From a virus, in the IMG/VR virus record IMGVR_UViG_3300035703_000217, positions 1 through 37,405 of that record: a stretch of DNA of 37,405 nucleotides. The stretch is one strand, 5' to 3'. Positions 20,894 to 29,742 of this stretch are shown here, piece after piece. The first letter of the stretch is position 1. Each line of letters opens with the position of its first letter. A program made the position numbers and the translations under genes. The notes beneath the pieces are model-generated. The model did not search any database and was not told the DNA's origin. It saw nothing but the letters and a program-made list of their open reading frames with translations.

Positions 20894-23128
20894 ATGGCCG
20901 TCAATCTTTCCCCTGTCGGCGGCGTTGCAGCCCAATTTTTTACAAATACTAGCGCACCTGTACCGTTGAACGGCGGTAAAATTTTTACATACGCTGCTGG
21001 TACTACTACACCACAAGTTGCATACACAACATCACAAGGTAACATACCTTGGTCAAATCCTATTGTTTTAAACTCCGCAGGTCGTGTACCCAGTAGTGGT
21101 GAAATCTGGATTACTGACGGTTTAATTTACAAATTTGTACTTAAAGACGCCAACGATGTTTTAATTGCTACTTACGACAACATCACCGGCATCAACTCCA
21201 ATTCTGTTGCGTACACTAATCAGCAAGAAATTGCTACAGCTACCGCAGGTCAAACAGTTTTTAACCTTGGTATCAATTACCAGCCCGGAACTAACAGTTT
21301 GTCAGTGTTTGTAGACGGTGTAAATCAGTACGGCCCCGGTGCTCAATACGCTTACACTGAAACTGACAGCAACACGGTAACGTTTAATAGTGGCCTTCAC
21401 GTAGGCGCATTGGTTAAGTTTACCACTACGCAACAACAAGGTGCTGGCGCTGTAGATGCTGAACAAGTGTCATATGACCCACCGTTTACAAATTCTGTAA
21501 CGACTAATGTCGAGGTTAAATTAGCGCAAACAGTTAGCGTATTAGATTTTGGCGCAATTGGCGATGGTGTTACAAACGATTGGGAGGCTTGTCAAAAAGC
21601 CTGTGATTACATCCAAGGGCTTGGGGGCGGCACAGTAATTTTTCCCGCAGGCAAAACTTTTCGCATTGCAGGCAACACAATCATTATTTGGGGTAACAAC
21701 GTCAATTTGATTGGTTATGGGGCAACGCTCTATAAAGACAACGCAGGTGGTTCTGCGGGGTATTATGGCGACGCGCTCACTGTTTTTGGCAAAGCAACTG
21801 GCTATTTGTACTACTCTCCACAAGTTGCTGGTGGATCATACACATCGCCTGCAACCTACAACGGCCCTAACGTACCATCTACAAATATCAATATTGAGGG
21901 TTTTACCGTTACTTTTGGAACGCATACGACGGATTCCATCAACGGGATTTCTGGCGACAACTTGGCGCACGTTACCGTAAAAAATTGCTACGTCGAAAAC
22001 GCTCCTCAAACAAGTTTTGCGTGGGTTGCCACAGAAAACAGAAGTTGCATCCACATTACGATGGACAACTGTTTTTCTGATGGCGCAGGGATGCAAGCGT
22101 TCCGTTTCAACTCTTACGACACGAATCCTAACGATGCAGGGGAAATGTTCGCTAAGGTTATCAATTGTCGGTCAGAAAACACTCAATTGACCGTTGTGTC
22201 TCCTTGGCCTGAGCAATATGGTCTGCCATCATCGGCATTTGTTCGTGCTTCTGGTAATGACATTCAATTCCAAGTATCGTTTGATAACTGCCAGTTTGAC
22301 GCTACAACACATTTGCTAGATGGATACCGCACTACCAGTTTTCGCAATTGTCGAATGGGGTTTGTGTTTGCGTTAAATGCTAGCCCCGCTTGCGCGTTGA
22401 TGTTTGATAATTGCAGATTCCGCGCTTTTGATAAAGCAACAGGGTTTGGCGGTATTGATGCCCAATTGTTTGGGCGTAACACATCAAATGACAAGGCTGT
22501 AATTACAGTGAAAGCCTGCACGTTTGAAACACCCGTTGCTGGCGATTACAACATTTACAACCGAGGGTTTGACCTTGACGTTTCAGATTGCACAGGAGAC
22601 ATGGCAATCTATGGCATCGACTGGTCAACGGATACGCCGTCTATGATGGTAAAAAATTGTACGCTTCAAAACCCTGGCTCATCGGCTATTACGTTTGCAG
22701 GGCAAAACGTAAACGTGTCTAGTTGCACAGTCAAATCGCCAATCAACATCATTCAGCCTGGGGCTAAATCAGTTACTGTTCAAGACAACAAATTTATTGT
22801 TGACAACACTTTTGCGACATATTGTGTTGTTGTGACTAATGGAAACGTATCGGCAGTTAACAACATTGTTGACTACACAAGCAACGCTTACGCCACCGTT
22901 TTGATTGCGCCGATTGCAAACACAATGCTTAAAGCAAACCAATATCTGTATGCTGGTGGTACAGAGCTGTCTTACGACGAGAGTTACGCAACAGCTACTC
23001 CGTCTACGGGCTATTGGCAAAGGACTTCTCGCATCATCAACTCACAGCCATCTGGCGGCCAACCCAAAGCATGGGTTTGCACGGTAGCAGGCGCACCGGG
23101 CACTTGGGTGTCTGAAGGCAATCTGTAA
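20894..23128 (+). CDS. Tailspike with P22-like head-binding domain and beta-helix
   Basis: The 744-residue protein has an N-terminal domain (about 1-110; GGKIFTYAAGTTTPQVAY, then SNPIVLNSAGRVPSSGEIW) like the head-binding domain of P22 tailspike. A linker repeat region follows. Then comes a pectate-lyase-type right-handed beta-helix starting at VSVLDFGAIGDGVTNDWEA (about 214-232) with GGGTVIFPAGKTFRI. Repeated N-x-(C/F)-x-F/V turns run to about 680. It should bind, and perhaps cleave, a host surface polysaccharide. Catalytic residues cannot be named from sequence. Confidence 0.88.
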   Translation: MAVNLSPVGGVAAQFFTNTSAPVPLNGGKIFTYAAGTTTPQVAYTTSQGNIPWSNPIVLNSAGRVPSSGEIWITDGLIYKFVLKDANDVLIATYDNITGINSNSVAYTNQQEIATATAGQTVFNLGINYQPGTNSLSVFVDGVNQYGPGAQYAYTETDSNTVTFNSGLHVGALVKFTTTQQQGAGAVDAEQVSYDPPFTNSVTTNVEVKLAQTVSVLDFGAIGDGVTNDWEACQKACDYIQGLGGGTVIFPAGKTFRIAGNTIIIWGNNVNLIGYGATLYKDNAGGSAGYYGDALTVFGKATGYLYYSPQVAGGSYTSPATYNGPNVPSTNINIEGFTVTFGTHTTDSINGISGDNLAHVTVKNCYVENAPQTSFAWVATENRSCIHITMDNCFSDGAGMQAFRFNSYDTNPNDAGEMFAKVINCRSENTQLTVVSPWPEQYGLPSSAFVRASGNDIQFQVSFDNCQFDATTHLLDGYRTTSFRNCRMGFVFALNASPACALMFDNCRFRAFDKATGFGGIDAQLFGRNTSNDKAVITVKACTFETPVAGDYNIYNRGFDLDVSDCTGDMAIYGIDWSTDTPSMMVKNCTLQNPGSSAITFAGQNVNVSSCTVKSPINIIQPGAKSVTVQDNKFIVDNTFATYCVVVTNGNVSAVNNIVDYTSNAYATVLIAPIANTMLKANQYLYAGGTELSYDESYATATPSTGYWQRTSRIINSQPSGGQPKAWVCTVAGAPGTWVSEGNL

Positions 23129-23138
23129 AGGATAGATC

Positions 23139-23912
23139 ATGGCCGACAAAAAGATTTCTCAGCTTACTGGCGCCACCACGCCGCTTGGCGGCACTGAAGA
23201 AGTGCCGTTGGTTCAAAGCAGTACGACTAAAAAAGTGACTGTGGAAAATCTTACCGCAGGCCGGTCTGTTGCCGCAGCGTCGTTTCAAGCAAACGGGCGA
23301 ATCGTGTACGGCGCAACCGCCATCTATGATGTTCCTGGGCCAACTGGAAACAATACGGGCCTTAGCTTTAGCGGCAATCTTTATTTGCCTGTTGATGGCA
23401 CCGGGACGCTAACAAATGGTGTCGTAAGTATCGGATCGTCTTCGTACCGATACAACGACATTCATATTGCGGGCAACGTGATTCCTGGCACCGCAGCCAA
23501 AGGCATCAATTTCACCGCCAACACGCCCGCAGCGGGCATGACGAGCCAGTTGCTGAACTGGTACGAGGAAGGGACTTGGACGCCCAGTGTAATATCATCT
23601 AGTGGAACAATTACTACGGTTGGAACTTGTACGGGACAGTACACACGAATTGGTCGTCAAATTACGCTGTCAATGGATTTGCGTATTACAAACAATGGCA
23701 CCGGTGCAGGATACTTAAAAGTTACCGGGATTCCTTTTAATATGGGAGCAACATTATACGGCGCTGGTGTTGGTTCGGAAATTAACGTTACCGGAAAAAT
23801 GTTGCAACTGTCAGGAATTAGCACAACTGAAATTGCAATTACAAATTATGATGGAACTTACCCAGGCGCTACAGGTTTTCGCGCAAATTTAGTGTGGACA
23901 TATTTTGTCTAA
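23139..23912 (+). CDS. Tail fibre/spike accessory protein with a C-terminal jelly-roll-like module
   Basis: The 257-residue product starts MADKKISQLTGATTPLGGTEEVPLVQ, a common opening of phage fibre proteins (VPLVQ...TKKVTV). Residues about 140-257 begin WYEEGTWTPSVISSSG and end with YDGTYPGATGFRANLVW, a module typical of trimeric spike ends. The same module closes the next gene. It probably forms a second receptor-binding spike or an assembly part of the spike complex. It lies 10 bp after the first spike gene. Confidence 0.75.
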   Translation: MADKKISQLTGATTPLGGTEEVPLVQSSTTKKVTVENLTAGRSVAAASFQANGRIVYGATAIYDVPGPTGNNTGLSFSGNLYLPVDGTGTLTNGVVSIGSSSYRYNDIHIAGNVIPGTAAKGINFTANTPAAGMTSQLLNWYEEGTWTPSVISSSGTITTVGTCTGQYTRIGRQITLSMDLRITNNGTGAGYLKVTGIPFNMGATLYGAGVGSEINVTGKMLQLSGISTTEIAITNYDGTYPGATGFRANLVWTYFV

Positions 23913-23921
23913 GGATTAATC

Positions 23922-25517
23922 ATGGCGCTGACCAAAGTTTCTTACTCTATGATTACCGGTTCTCCGGTAAACGTGCTTGATTATGCCGATTTGGTTGTTA
24001 CCAGAACTGGCCCTTTACGTGGAGTTGACCCATCTACAGGTTGGCTTGGGTCTAGTTACGAAGATTGGCAAGCTGCAATTCAAGCTGCTTTTGATGCTGC
24101 GGAAAATGGTTCAGTTGTGTTACCCGACAAAGGAAGTCCTTACGTCATTAGTGATGTGGTAATTCTTCGCACAAACACTACGTTTTATTGCGATGGTTGG
24201 ATTAAGTTAGGTAACGCTACAACCGGAGGTGGTATAGCGGGCACACTAGATGGCTCTAGTAATTGCACCATTTACGGTTTGAAAATTGATGGGAGCAACA
24301 TTTACACAGGTGGCAGCGGAGAAAACGGATGGGGATTTGGTGGTTCCTACCATCGCCTTAACGGTGGACACATTAAAAATTGCGCTAGAGGGGCATCCAA
24401 TGGCGACGGTGGTAAAGGTATTCAAAACGAAACTGAATACGGAAACATTATAATTGATGGTGTGTCGTTTGAAAATTGTTTTATGGCGATGAGCACGCGC
24501 CAAGAGCATATTCTGCACGCATACGATTGTGGCCCTCAAATTTTTTCAAACATTACAGCTGAAAATTGTAATATTTTATTTTTTGTTGAATACGCTGGTG
24601 TTGGGTCAGCACCTGACGGCAAAAAACATTCTGTCGTGCTTGATGGTTTTTCAGCAAGAAATTGTGGCAATTTTGAAGGCGCACTACAGTTTAGCAACGC
24701 TGGTAATGTACTCGTTTCCAATGGTTTAATTATTAACCCCGGATTTATCACCCCTGCGTTTATTCGCGGTCGGCATCGGTATTGCCAGTTTAATAACTTG
24801 CAATTTTCTGGCAATTGCACAAACATCATTAATAATTCTCCTGGAACTTATTCTCCGCTTACGGCAGGTTCAGAACAAAATACTTACGCAATACAACATA
24901 TCGGTACTATTTCAACCGCAATCGGAAGTTCCGTAACGGTTGACCGAGTTATTGCAAACTCATTTATCAATCTAACAATTGACACTGATGTAAGTAGCGG
25001 GCTAGTAGATTCTGACGTTGATGACACATCAACAAACTGCGTAATTACTTTTGACGATAAAGTATTACGCGGTTCTACTACGTTTATTGCTACTTATTGC
25101 CCAACTTTTGCAACAGTTGGTTGGACTGGGGATGTTATTGGAAATTGCCAGGCGGGTGTTTGGACTCCGACGATTACATCTAGTAGTGGAGTTATTACCA
25201 CAATATCCAATGTTGTTGGTTTGTACCGTAAAGTTGGACGTCAAGTAAACTTGTTTTTAACTTTTGATATTACAAACAACGGAACCGGGTCAGGAGCGTT
25301 ACTATTGTCCACAAGCACTTTGCCAGCTAGTGTGACCCCACCAGTACAAGGAACAACGGGTACGTTTACAGAAAATACTATCGGACCGTTTTTTGGTTTT
25401 GCGTATAATCCCGGTACAGGCGGTAATCCACTGGGGTTGTTGAAATATGACGCAACTTACCCCGGTGTTACTGGTGGTAGATACTCTTGCGCAATTCAGT
25501 ATTCTGTTGCCAATTAA
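23922..25517 (+). CDS. Second tailspike-like protein, pectate-lyase beta-helix
   Basis: The 531-residue protein begins MALTKVSYSMITGSPVNVLDY, a usual spike N-terminal anchor. A beta-helix follows from about residue 45 (YEDWQAAIQAAFDAAENGSVVLPDKGSPYVI) to about 390, with repeated N-C-x-I/F turns. The last ~125 residues (AGVWTPTITSSSGVITTI ... YDATYPGVTGG) repeat the C-terminal module of the preceding gene. It lacks the P22-like head-binding domain of the first spike, so it may attach to it. It probably determines host range. Confidence 0.82.
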   Translation: MALTKVSYSMITGSPVNVLDYADLVVTRTGPLRGVDPSTGWLGSSYEDWQAAIQAAFDAAENGSVVLPDKGSPYVISDVVILRTNTTFYCDGWIKLGNATTGGGIAGTLDGSSNCTIYGLKIDGSNIYTGGSGENGWGFGGSYHRLNGGHIKNCARGASNGDGGKGIQNETEYGNIIIDGVSFENCFMAMSTRQEHILHAYDCGPQIFSNITAENCNILFFVEYAGVGSAPDGKKHSVVLDGFSARNCGNFEGALQFSNAGNVLVSNGLIINPGFITPAFIRGRHRYCQFNNLQFSGNCTNIINNSPGTYSPLTAGSEQNTYAIQHIGTISTAIGSSVTVDRVIANSFINLTIDTDVSSGLVDSDVDDTSTNCVITFDDKVLRGSTTFIATYCPTFATVGWTGDVIGNCQAGVWTPTITSSSGVITTISNVVGLYRKVGRQVNLFLTFDITNNGTGSGALLLSTSTLPASVTPPVQGTTGTFTENTIGPFFGFAYNPGTGGNPLGLLKYDATYPGVTGGRYSCAIQYSVAN

Positions 25518-25521
25518 CTGA

Positions 25522-25549
25522 TTGACACCGCGCCTTCTTAGCGCATAAT
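25522..25549 (+). promoter_or_regulatory. Strong sigma70-type promoter before the scaffold gene
   Basis: A perfect TTGACA (25522-25527) is followed after 16 bases by CATAAT (25544-25549). It starts five bases after the second spike stop and lies 50 bp before the scaffold start at 25599. It can drive scaffold and coat separately from the spike genes. A short palindrome GATTC-TAAG-GAATC (25580-25593) covers the SD. Confidence 0.7.
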
Positions 25550-25598
25550 CTGAGAACTGTATCGGCCCAGTAGACCGAGGATTCTAAGGAATCAGTAA

Positions 25599-26375
25599 AT
25601 GACTGAAGAAGTCCAAAACTTAGCGGAAGTTGAAACCGCGCCAGCACCCGAAGTGACGGCCACTACGGATAATGCACAAAACGCGCCGGAGGAAAATGTT
25701 AGTGAGCAGCAAAAGACCTTTACACAAGAGGAATTGGATGCAATCATTAGCAAACGCCTTGCTAAAGAGCAGAGAAAATGGGAACGAGAGCAAAAGACAC
25801 GGGCAATACCCAAGCCTGTAGTTTCTGCTGAGTTACCGAGTGTTGACCAATTTGAAACACCAGAAGCCTATGCTGATGCACTGGCAGAACGGAAAGCGGT
25901 AGAGTTGATAGCACAACGGGAAGCGCAACAGAAACACGCTGAAACTCTCGAAGCGTATCATGAACGTGAAGAAGAAATACGGAACAAGTATGATGACTTT
26001 GAACAAGTTGCATACAATCCAAAACTCCCAGTCACGGACGTAATGGCGCAGACGATTCAAGCATCTGACATTGGGCCAGAGATAGCTTACTATCTTGGGT
26101 CTAATCCGAAAGAAGCTGACCGTATTTCCAGATTAACGCCTTTTATGCAAGCAAAAGAAATTGGACGGATTGAAGCTCGTTTGAGCGATAATCCACCAGT
26201 AAAGAAACCGTCGAGTGCTCCCGCACCGATTGCGCCGGTTACTCCAAGGGGTAACACTGGTAAGACTTATGATACGACCGACCCGCGTTCCGTTAAGGAA
26301 ATGTCAACATCGGAGTGGATTGAGGCTGAACGTCAACGGCAAATAAAGAAGTGGGAAGCGCAAAGACTTCGCTAA
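25599..26375 (+). CDS. Scaffolding protein
   Basis: The 258-residue product is rich in Glu, Gln and Lys, with an acidic disordered start (about 1-45), a long helical coiled coil (FTQEELDAIISKRLAKEQRKWEREQ, about 41-65, then further heptads to about 150) and a basic C terminus (IEAERQRQIKKWEAQRLR), as in P22 gp8 and related scaffolds. It would assemble with coat protein into the procapsid and leave afterwards. Its place directly before the coat gene supports this. Sequence likeness to P22 gp8 itself is low. Confidence 0.85.
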   Translation: MTEEVQNLAEVETAPAPEVTATTDNAQNAPEENVSEQQKTFTQEELDAIISKRLAKEQRKWEREQKTRAIPKPVVSAELPSVDQFETPEAYADALAERKAVELIAQREAQQKHAETLEAYHEREEEIRNKYDDFEQVAYNPKLPVTDVMAQTIQASDIGPEIAYYLGSNPKEADRISRLTPFMQAKEIGRIEARLSDNPPVKKPSSAPAPIAPVTPRGNTGKTYDTTDPRSVKEMSTSEWIEAERQRQIKKWEAQRLR

Positions 26376-26395
26376 TTTTTGAAAGGTAGATAAAC

Positions 26396-27601
26396 ATGGC
26401 TAATTCATTATTGACGATTGACATGATTACTCGCAAGGCTCTTGAAATCCTTGAGAATAATCTGGTCATCACCCGCAACGTAAACCGTCAGTATGACGAC
26501 TCTTTCGCTGTTGAAGGCGCAAAGATTGGTTCTACTCTGCGTATCCGTTTACCCGACCGCGCTCTGGTTACTGACGGTGCAGCTTTGCAAGTGCAAGCTG
26601 ACAACGAACAGTTCACCACTTTGACCGTTGCATCGCAAAAGCATATTGGTGTTAACTTCACATCTGCTGAATTGACTTTGCAATTAGACGACTTTGCAGA
26701 GCGTGTTCTGAAACCTCGTATTAGCCAATTGGCTGCATCTATTGATGCTGACGTTGCTAACAGCTTCAAGAACGTATATCAGTCTGTAGGTACACCCGGT
26801 ATTACTCCTGCTACTTCTTTGGTTCTGTTGCAAGGTCAACAAAAACTGAACGAGTCTGCTGCTGTAATGTCCCCACGTTACGCTACTGTAAACCCTGCTG
26901 CTAATGCTGGCTTGGTTGAAGGCATGAAAGGTTTGTTCAACCCCACCGACACTATCAGCCGCCAGTTCAAAAACGGCATGATGGGTATGGGCGTGTTGGG
27001 TTACGAAGAAATCAATATGTCTCAGTCTATCAAGAACTTTACAACCGGCACCCGTACCAACGGTACAACCGCTGCTGCTGTAACTTCTGAAGGCGCTACT
27101 AGCATTTCCTTGACCATCAACGCAGGTGGTACATTGAACGTTGGTGACGTGTTTACCGTGGCTGACTGCTTTGCTGTAAACCCACAAACCCGTGAATCTA
27201 CTGGTTCACTGCAACAGTTTGTTGTTACCCAAGCTGCTACTGCTGATGGTGGTGGTGCTGTCACTGTTAGTGTTTCTCCTGCTATCTACACAGCTAGCAA
27301 CGCTTTGGCAACTGTAAACACTTTCCCCGGTAACGGTAAAGCTGTAACTTTTGTTGGTGCTGCAAGTTCTTCTTTTGCACAGAACCTGATTTACCACAAA
27401 GACGCTATCACTTTCGCAACTGCCGATTTGATGATGCCACAAGGTGTTGACATGGCTTCTCGCCAAGTTCACAATGGTATTTCGATGCGTATTGTTCGTC
27501 AGTACGACATCAACAATGACCGTATGCCTTGCCGTATTGACGTTCTGTACGGTTACAGCGTCATTCGTCCACAAATGGCTGTCCGTATGTGGGGCGCTTA
27601 A
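26396..27601 (+). CDS. Major capsid protein, P22 gp5-like coat
   Basis: The 401-residue protein (P22 gp5 has 430) has the family start MANSLLTIDMITRKALEILENNLVITRNVNRQYDDSFA, RIRLPDRALVTDG and TSAELTLQLDDFAERVLKPRI. It has a Gly/Ala/Thr-rich insertion-domain stretch (about 215-310) and the closing segment IRVVRQYDINNDRMPCRIDVLYGYSVIRPQMAVRM-like. It builds the icosahedral HK97-fold shell. GAAAGGT stands before the ATG. It is downstream of the scaffold. Confidence 0.95.
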   Translation: MANSLLTIDMITRKALEILENNLVITRNVNRQYDDSFAVEGAKIGSTLRIRLPDRALVTDGAALQVQADNEQFTTLTVASQKHIGVNFTSAELTLQLDDFAERVLKPRISQLAASIDADVANSFKNVYQSVGTPGITPATSLVLLQGQQKLNESAAVMSPRYATVNPAANAGLVEGMKGLFNPTDTISRQFKNGMMGMGVLGYEEINMSQSIKNFTTGTRTNGTTAAAVTSEGATSISLTINAGGTLNVGDVFTVADCFAVNPQTRESTGSLQQFVVTQAATADGGGAVTVSVSPAIYTASNALATVNTFPGNGKAVTFVGAASSSFAQNLIYHKDAITFATADLMMPQGVDMASRQVHNGISMRIVRQYDINNDRMPCRIDVLYGYSVIRPQMAVRMWGA

Positions 27602-27626
27602 TTAACTCGTATCGAAAGGATTTATC

Positions 27627-28028
27627 ATGGCACTCTCTAATGGAACTGGTGGTTATCAGGTAGGCGCAGGCGCAACCGACGAACCGTTACTGTTTGTTCA
27701 AGGCGCTCCCACTGCTTTAACCGCTGCTGCAACTGCAACTCCGGCTCAATTGGCAAATGGTTTGTTTACTTTCAACGGTACTGCTGGCAATTTGACTTTG
27801 CCAACTGTTGCTGATTTAGAGCAAGCATTTCCATCTGCTGCCCGTGTAAACCAAGCCTTTGACTTCTTTGTTGTCAATATTGACGCATCGGGTTCTGACT
27901 CTGTTACATTGGCTATTGGTACTGGCTGGACTATTGTTGGCGCTGCTGCTGTTGTGGTAAACACATCGGCTCATTTCCGCGCCCGTAAGACCGGCGACAG
28001 CACTTGGACTGCATACCGCATCAGCTAA
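27627..28028 (+). CDS. Small beta-rich head protein, possible decoration protein
   Basis: The 133-residue product is Ala/Thr/Gly-rich, with no signal peptide or membrane segment. Its last 60 residues (FFVVNIDASGSDSVTLAIGTGWTIVG ... ARKTGDSTWTAYRIS) look like a small beta sandwich of the kind used for capsid decoration. The same type of ending is found in the 456-residue tail protein at 31175. Position right after the coat gene supports a capsid-surface role. No function is proven. Confidence 0.65.
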   Translation: MALSNGTGGYQVGAGATDEPLLFVQGAPTALTAAATATPAQLANGLFTFNGTAGNLTLPTVADLEQAFPSAARVNQAFDFFVVNIDASGSDSVTLAIGTGWTIVGAAAVVVNTSAHFRARKTGDSTWTAYRIS

Positions 28029-28032
28029 TAAC

Positions 28033-28057
28033 TAGGGGGTGTAACAGCCCCCTATTT
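28033..28057 (+). terminator. Hairpin after the coat/decoration genes, probable partial terminator
   Basis: TAGGGGG (28033-28039) pairs with CCCCCTA (28048-28054) around an 8-base loop. Only TTT follows. The stem is very GC-rich, but the T-run is short, so it may reduce rather than stop transcription and lower the level of later virion genes relative to coat. Confidence 0.55.
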
Positions 28058-28071
28058 AACAAGGATTTATC

Positions 28072-28665
28072 ATGGCAAACAATAAACCTATTGGTGTTGC
28101 GTATGCTGACCCTGCTTTAGACAGTTACCAAGTTGGTACGTCGTCGGAGCCGGTTGTTCAGTCTTTAGCCGGTAACGTTACCCAGTTGTACGCTACTGCT
28201 TCTCACGCATCTGGTGGTGTCCGTGGTTATTATTCACGTGTAAATTTCACAGGCGCTGGTGCTGGTGAAACTCTGCGTGCATTTTCTACCGTGGCTGCTG
28301 CACAAGGTGCCGGTCAAACAACCAATGGCGCACACATTTCTATGTCTGTTAACTCTGGTGGTTCCATCAGTGGTGCAGGTAATGCTTTGCGTGCAACTCT
28401 TGGTGTAGCTGCTGGTGTAACACCCGGTGGTACTTTGGCTTCTATCCAAGTAGACTCAGATTTTCCTAGCAGTGTTACGTTGCCCGGTTCGGCTGCATTT
28501 TTGCGCTTTACCAACAGCAACACCGGCACTATTGACAATCTGATGAACGTGCCTGCTGCTATGGTTGTAGCTAAAGGTTCTTCTACTGGTTTTAGTCATG
28601 TCGTTAAGATTGTAGATAGCGCAGGCGCTACTTATTACTTAATGGCTACTAACAGTGCGCCGTAA
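28072..28665 (+). CDS. Putative virion protein, unknown, 197 aa
   Basis: The 197-residue product is beta-rich, with long Ser/Gly/Thr/Ala runs (about 60-150) and no cysteine. It lies just downstream of the coat and decoration genes. Similar proteins occur next to P22-like capsid genes in environmental phages, without assigned role. An inferred minor capsid or stabilising role rests on position only. It ends in a TAATG overlap with the next gene. Confidence 0.65.
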   Translation: MANNKPIGVAYADPALDSYQVGTSSEPVVQSLAGNVTQLYATASHASGGVRGYYSRVNFTGAGAGETLRAFSTVAAAQGAGQTTNGAHISMSVNSGGSISGAGNALRATLGVAAGVTPGGTLASIQVDSDFPSSVTLPGSAAFLRFTNSNTGTIDNLMNVPAAMVVAKGSSTGFSHVVKIVDSAGATYYLMATNSAP

Positions 28666-28835
28666 TGAGTATCAGCAAGGAGTTTATTCTTGCTGAGATA
28701 GAGCAGGTTCAGCGTGAGTTACAAAAAGCACAAGTTTTTGTGATTCAAGCTGAAACCTCTCTTTCTATTTACAGAATGTTGTTAAGTAAGTTAGAAGAAC
28801 CCGTTAAAATGGAACCAGAAAAAGGAACAAAATAA
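28665..28835 (+). CDS. 56-residue coiled-coil protein
   Basis: The frame MSISKEFILAEIEQVQRELQ continues KAQVFVIQAETSLSIYRMLL and ends KLEEPVKMEPEKGTK. It is fully helical with heptad spacing from residue 5 to 43. TAATG overlaps join it to both neighbours. Short proteins of this type lie between head genes in many podophages and have no known function. Confidence 0.75.
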   Translation: MSISKEFILAEIEQVQRELQKAQVFVIQAETSLSIYRMLLSKLEEPVKMEPEKGTK

Positions 28836-29032
28836 TGGCTGTAATTTACTTAAGACATCCAAAGTACGGTACTAAAGTTGCGTCGCTTGACCAAGAAGCT
28901 GAGTACGACAAAGAGCATGGATGGGAAGAATACGACCCATACGAAGAAGTAGCTGATGAAACTGCTACTGAACTGATGAACACCCTTCGATTAAAGAGAC
29001 GTGGGCGCTCACGTCAGGAGAATGTAGAATGA
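28835..29032 (+). CDS. 65-residue acidic phage protein
   Basis: The 65-residue product begins MAVIYLRHPKYGTKVASLDQ and has an acidic middle (EAEYDKEHGWEEYDPYEEVADE) and a basic end (RLKRRGRSRQ). The LRHPxxGxKVA...DxEHGWEEYDP type is conserved in small proteins near the tail adaptor genes of podophages. The function is unknown. It ends in an ATGA overlap with the adaptor gene. Confidence 0.72.
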   Translation: MAVIYLRHPKYGTKVASLDQEAEYDKEHGWEEYDPYEEVADETATELMNTLRLKRRGRSRQENVE

Positions 29033-29742
29033 GTACCAGTGCTGGCGACCTCATTAAAGGTTCATTGCGCTTAATTGGCGTTTTGGCTGAAAGTGAAGAA
29101 CCGTCAGCGGCGACCATGCAAGATTCGATTGCGGCAATGAACGCAATGATTCAATCATGGGATACTGAGCGTTTATCCGTATTCAGTACACAGTCTCAGG
29201 TATTCTTTTGGCCCGCTGGTCAAGCTAAACGTACCCTTGGACCAACTGGTGACTTTGTGGGTGACAGACCCATTTTAGTAGATGATTCTACTTACTTTAA
29301 AGATAACAGTAGCGGATTGTCTTTTGGTATTAAGCTGATTAACCAGCAACAATACAACGGTATTGCGTTAAAGACTGTTACCAGCACATACCCGCAAGTC
29401 ATGTGGGTTAACATGACTTATCCTAATATTGAAATGACCGTGTACCCCATTCCAACTAAAACACTGGAATGGTACATTGTGTCCGTGGAAAAGTTAACGG
29501 AAGTTAGCAGTGTTGCTACACCAATTGACTTTCCACCGGGTTATATTCGAGCATTCCGTTACAACTTAGCAATGGAACTAGCACCTGAGTTTGGTGTAGA
29601 ACCTAGCCCGCAAGTGGTACGTATTGCCATGACCAGTAAACGCAATATTAAACGCATCAATAATCCTGATGACTTAATGGCAATACCATACCCATTGGTT
29701 GCAACTCGTCAGCGGTACAACATCTACGCTAACAACTTCTGA
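29029..29742 (+). CDS. Tail accessory/head-tail adaptor, P22 gp4-like
   Basis: The 237-residue product has the gp4-family start AGDLIKGSLRLIGVLAESEEPSAATMQDSIAAMNAMIQSWDTE (about 5-48). P22 gp4 has 166 residues, so this one carries a longer C-terminal part. It should bind below the portal ring and join it to the gp10-like protein encoded next. In P22, gp4 also has peptidoglycan-cleaving activity; I cannot say whether this one does. It overlaps the next gene by one base (TGATG). Confidence 0.85.
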   Translation: MSTSAGDLIKGSLRLIGVLAESEEPSAATMQDSIAAMNAMIQSWDTERLSVFSTQSQVFFWPAGQAKRTLGPTGDFVGDRPILVDDSTYFKDNSSGLSFGIKLINQQQYNGIALKTVTSTYPQVMWVNMTYPNIEMTVYPIPTKTLEWYIVSVEKLTEVSSVATPIDFPPGYIRAFRYNLAMELAPEFGVEPSPQVVRIAMTSKRNIKRINNPDDLMAIPYPLVATRQRYNIYANNF

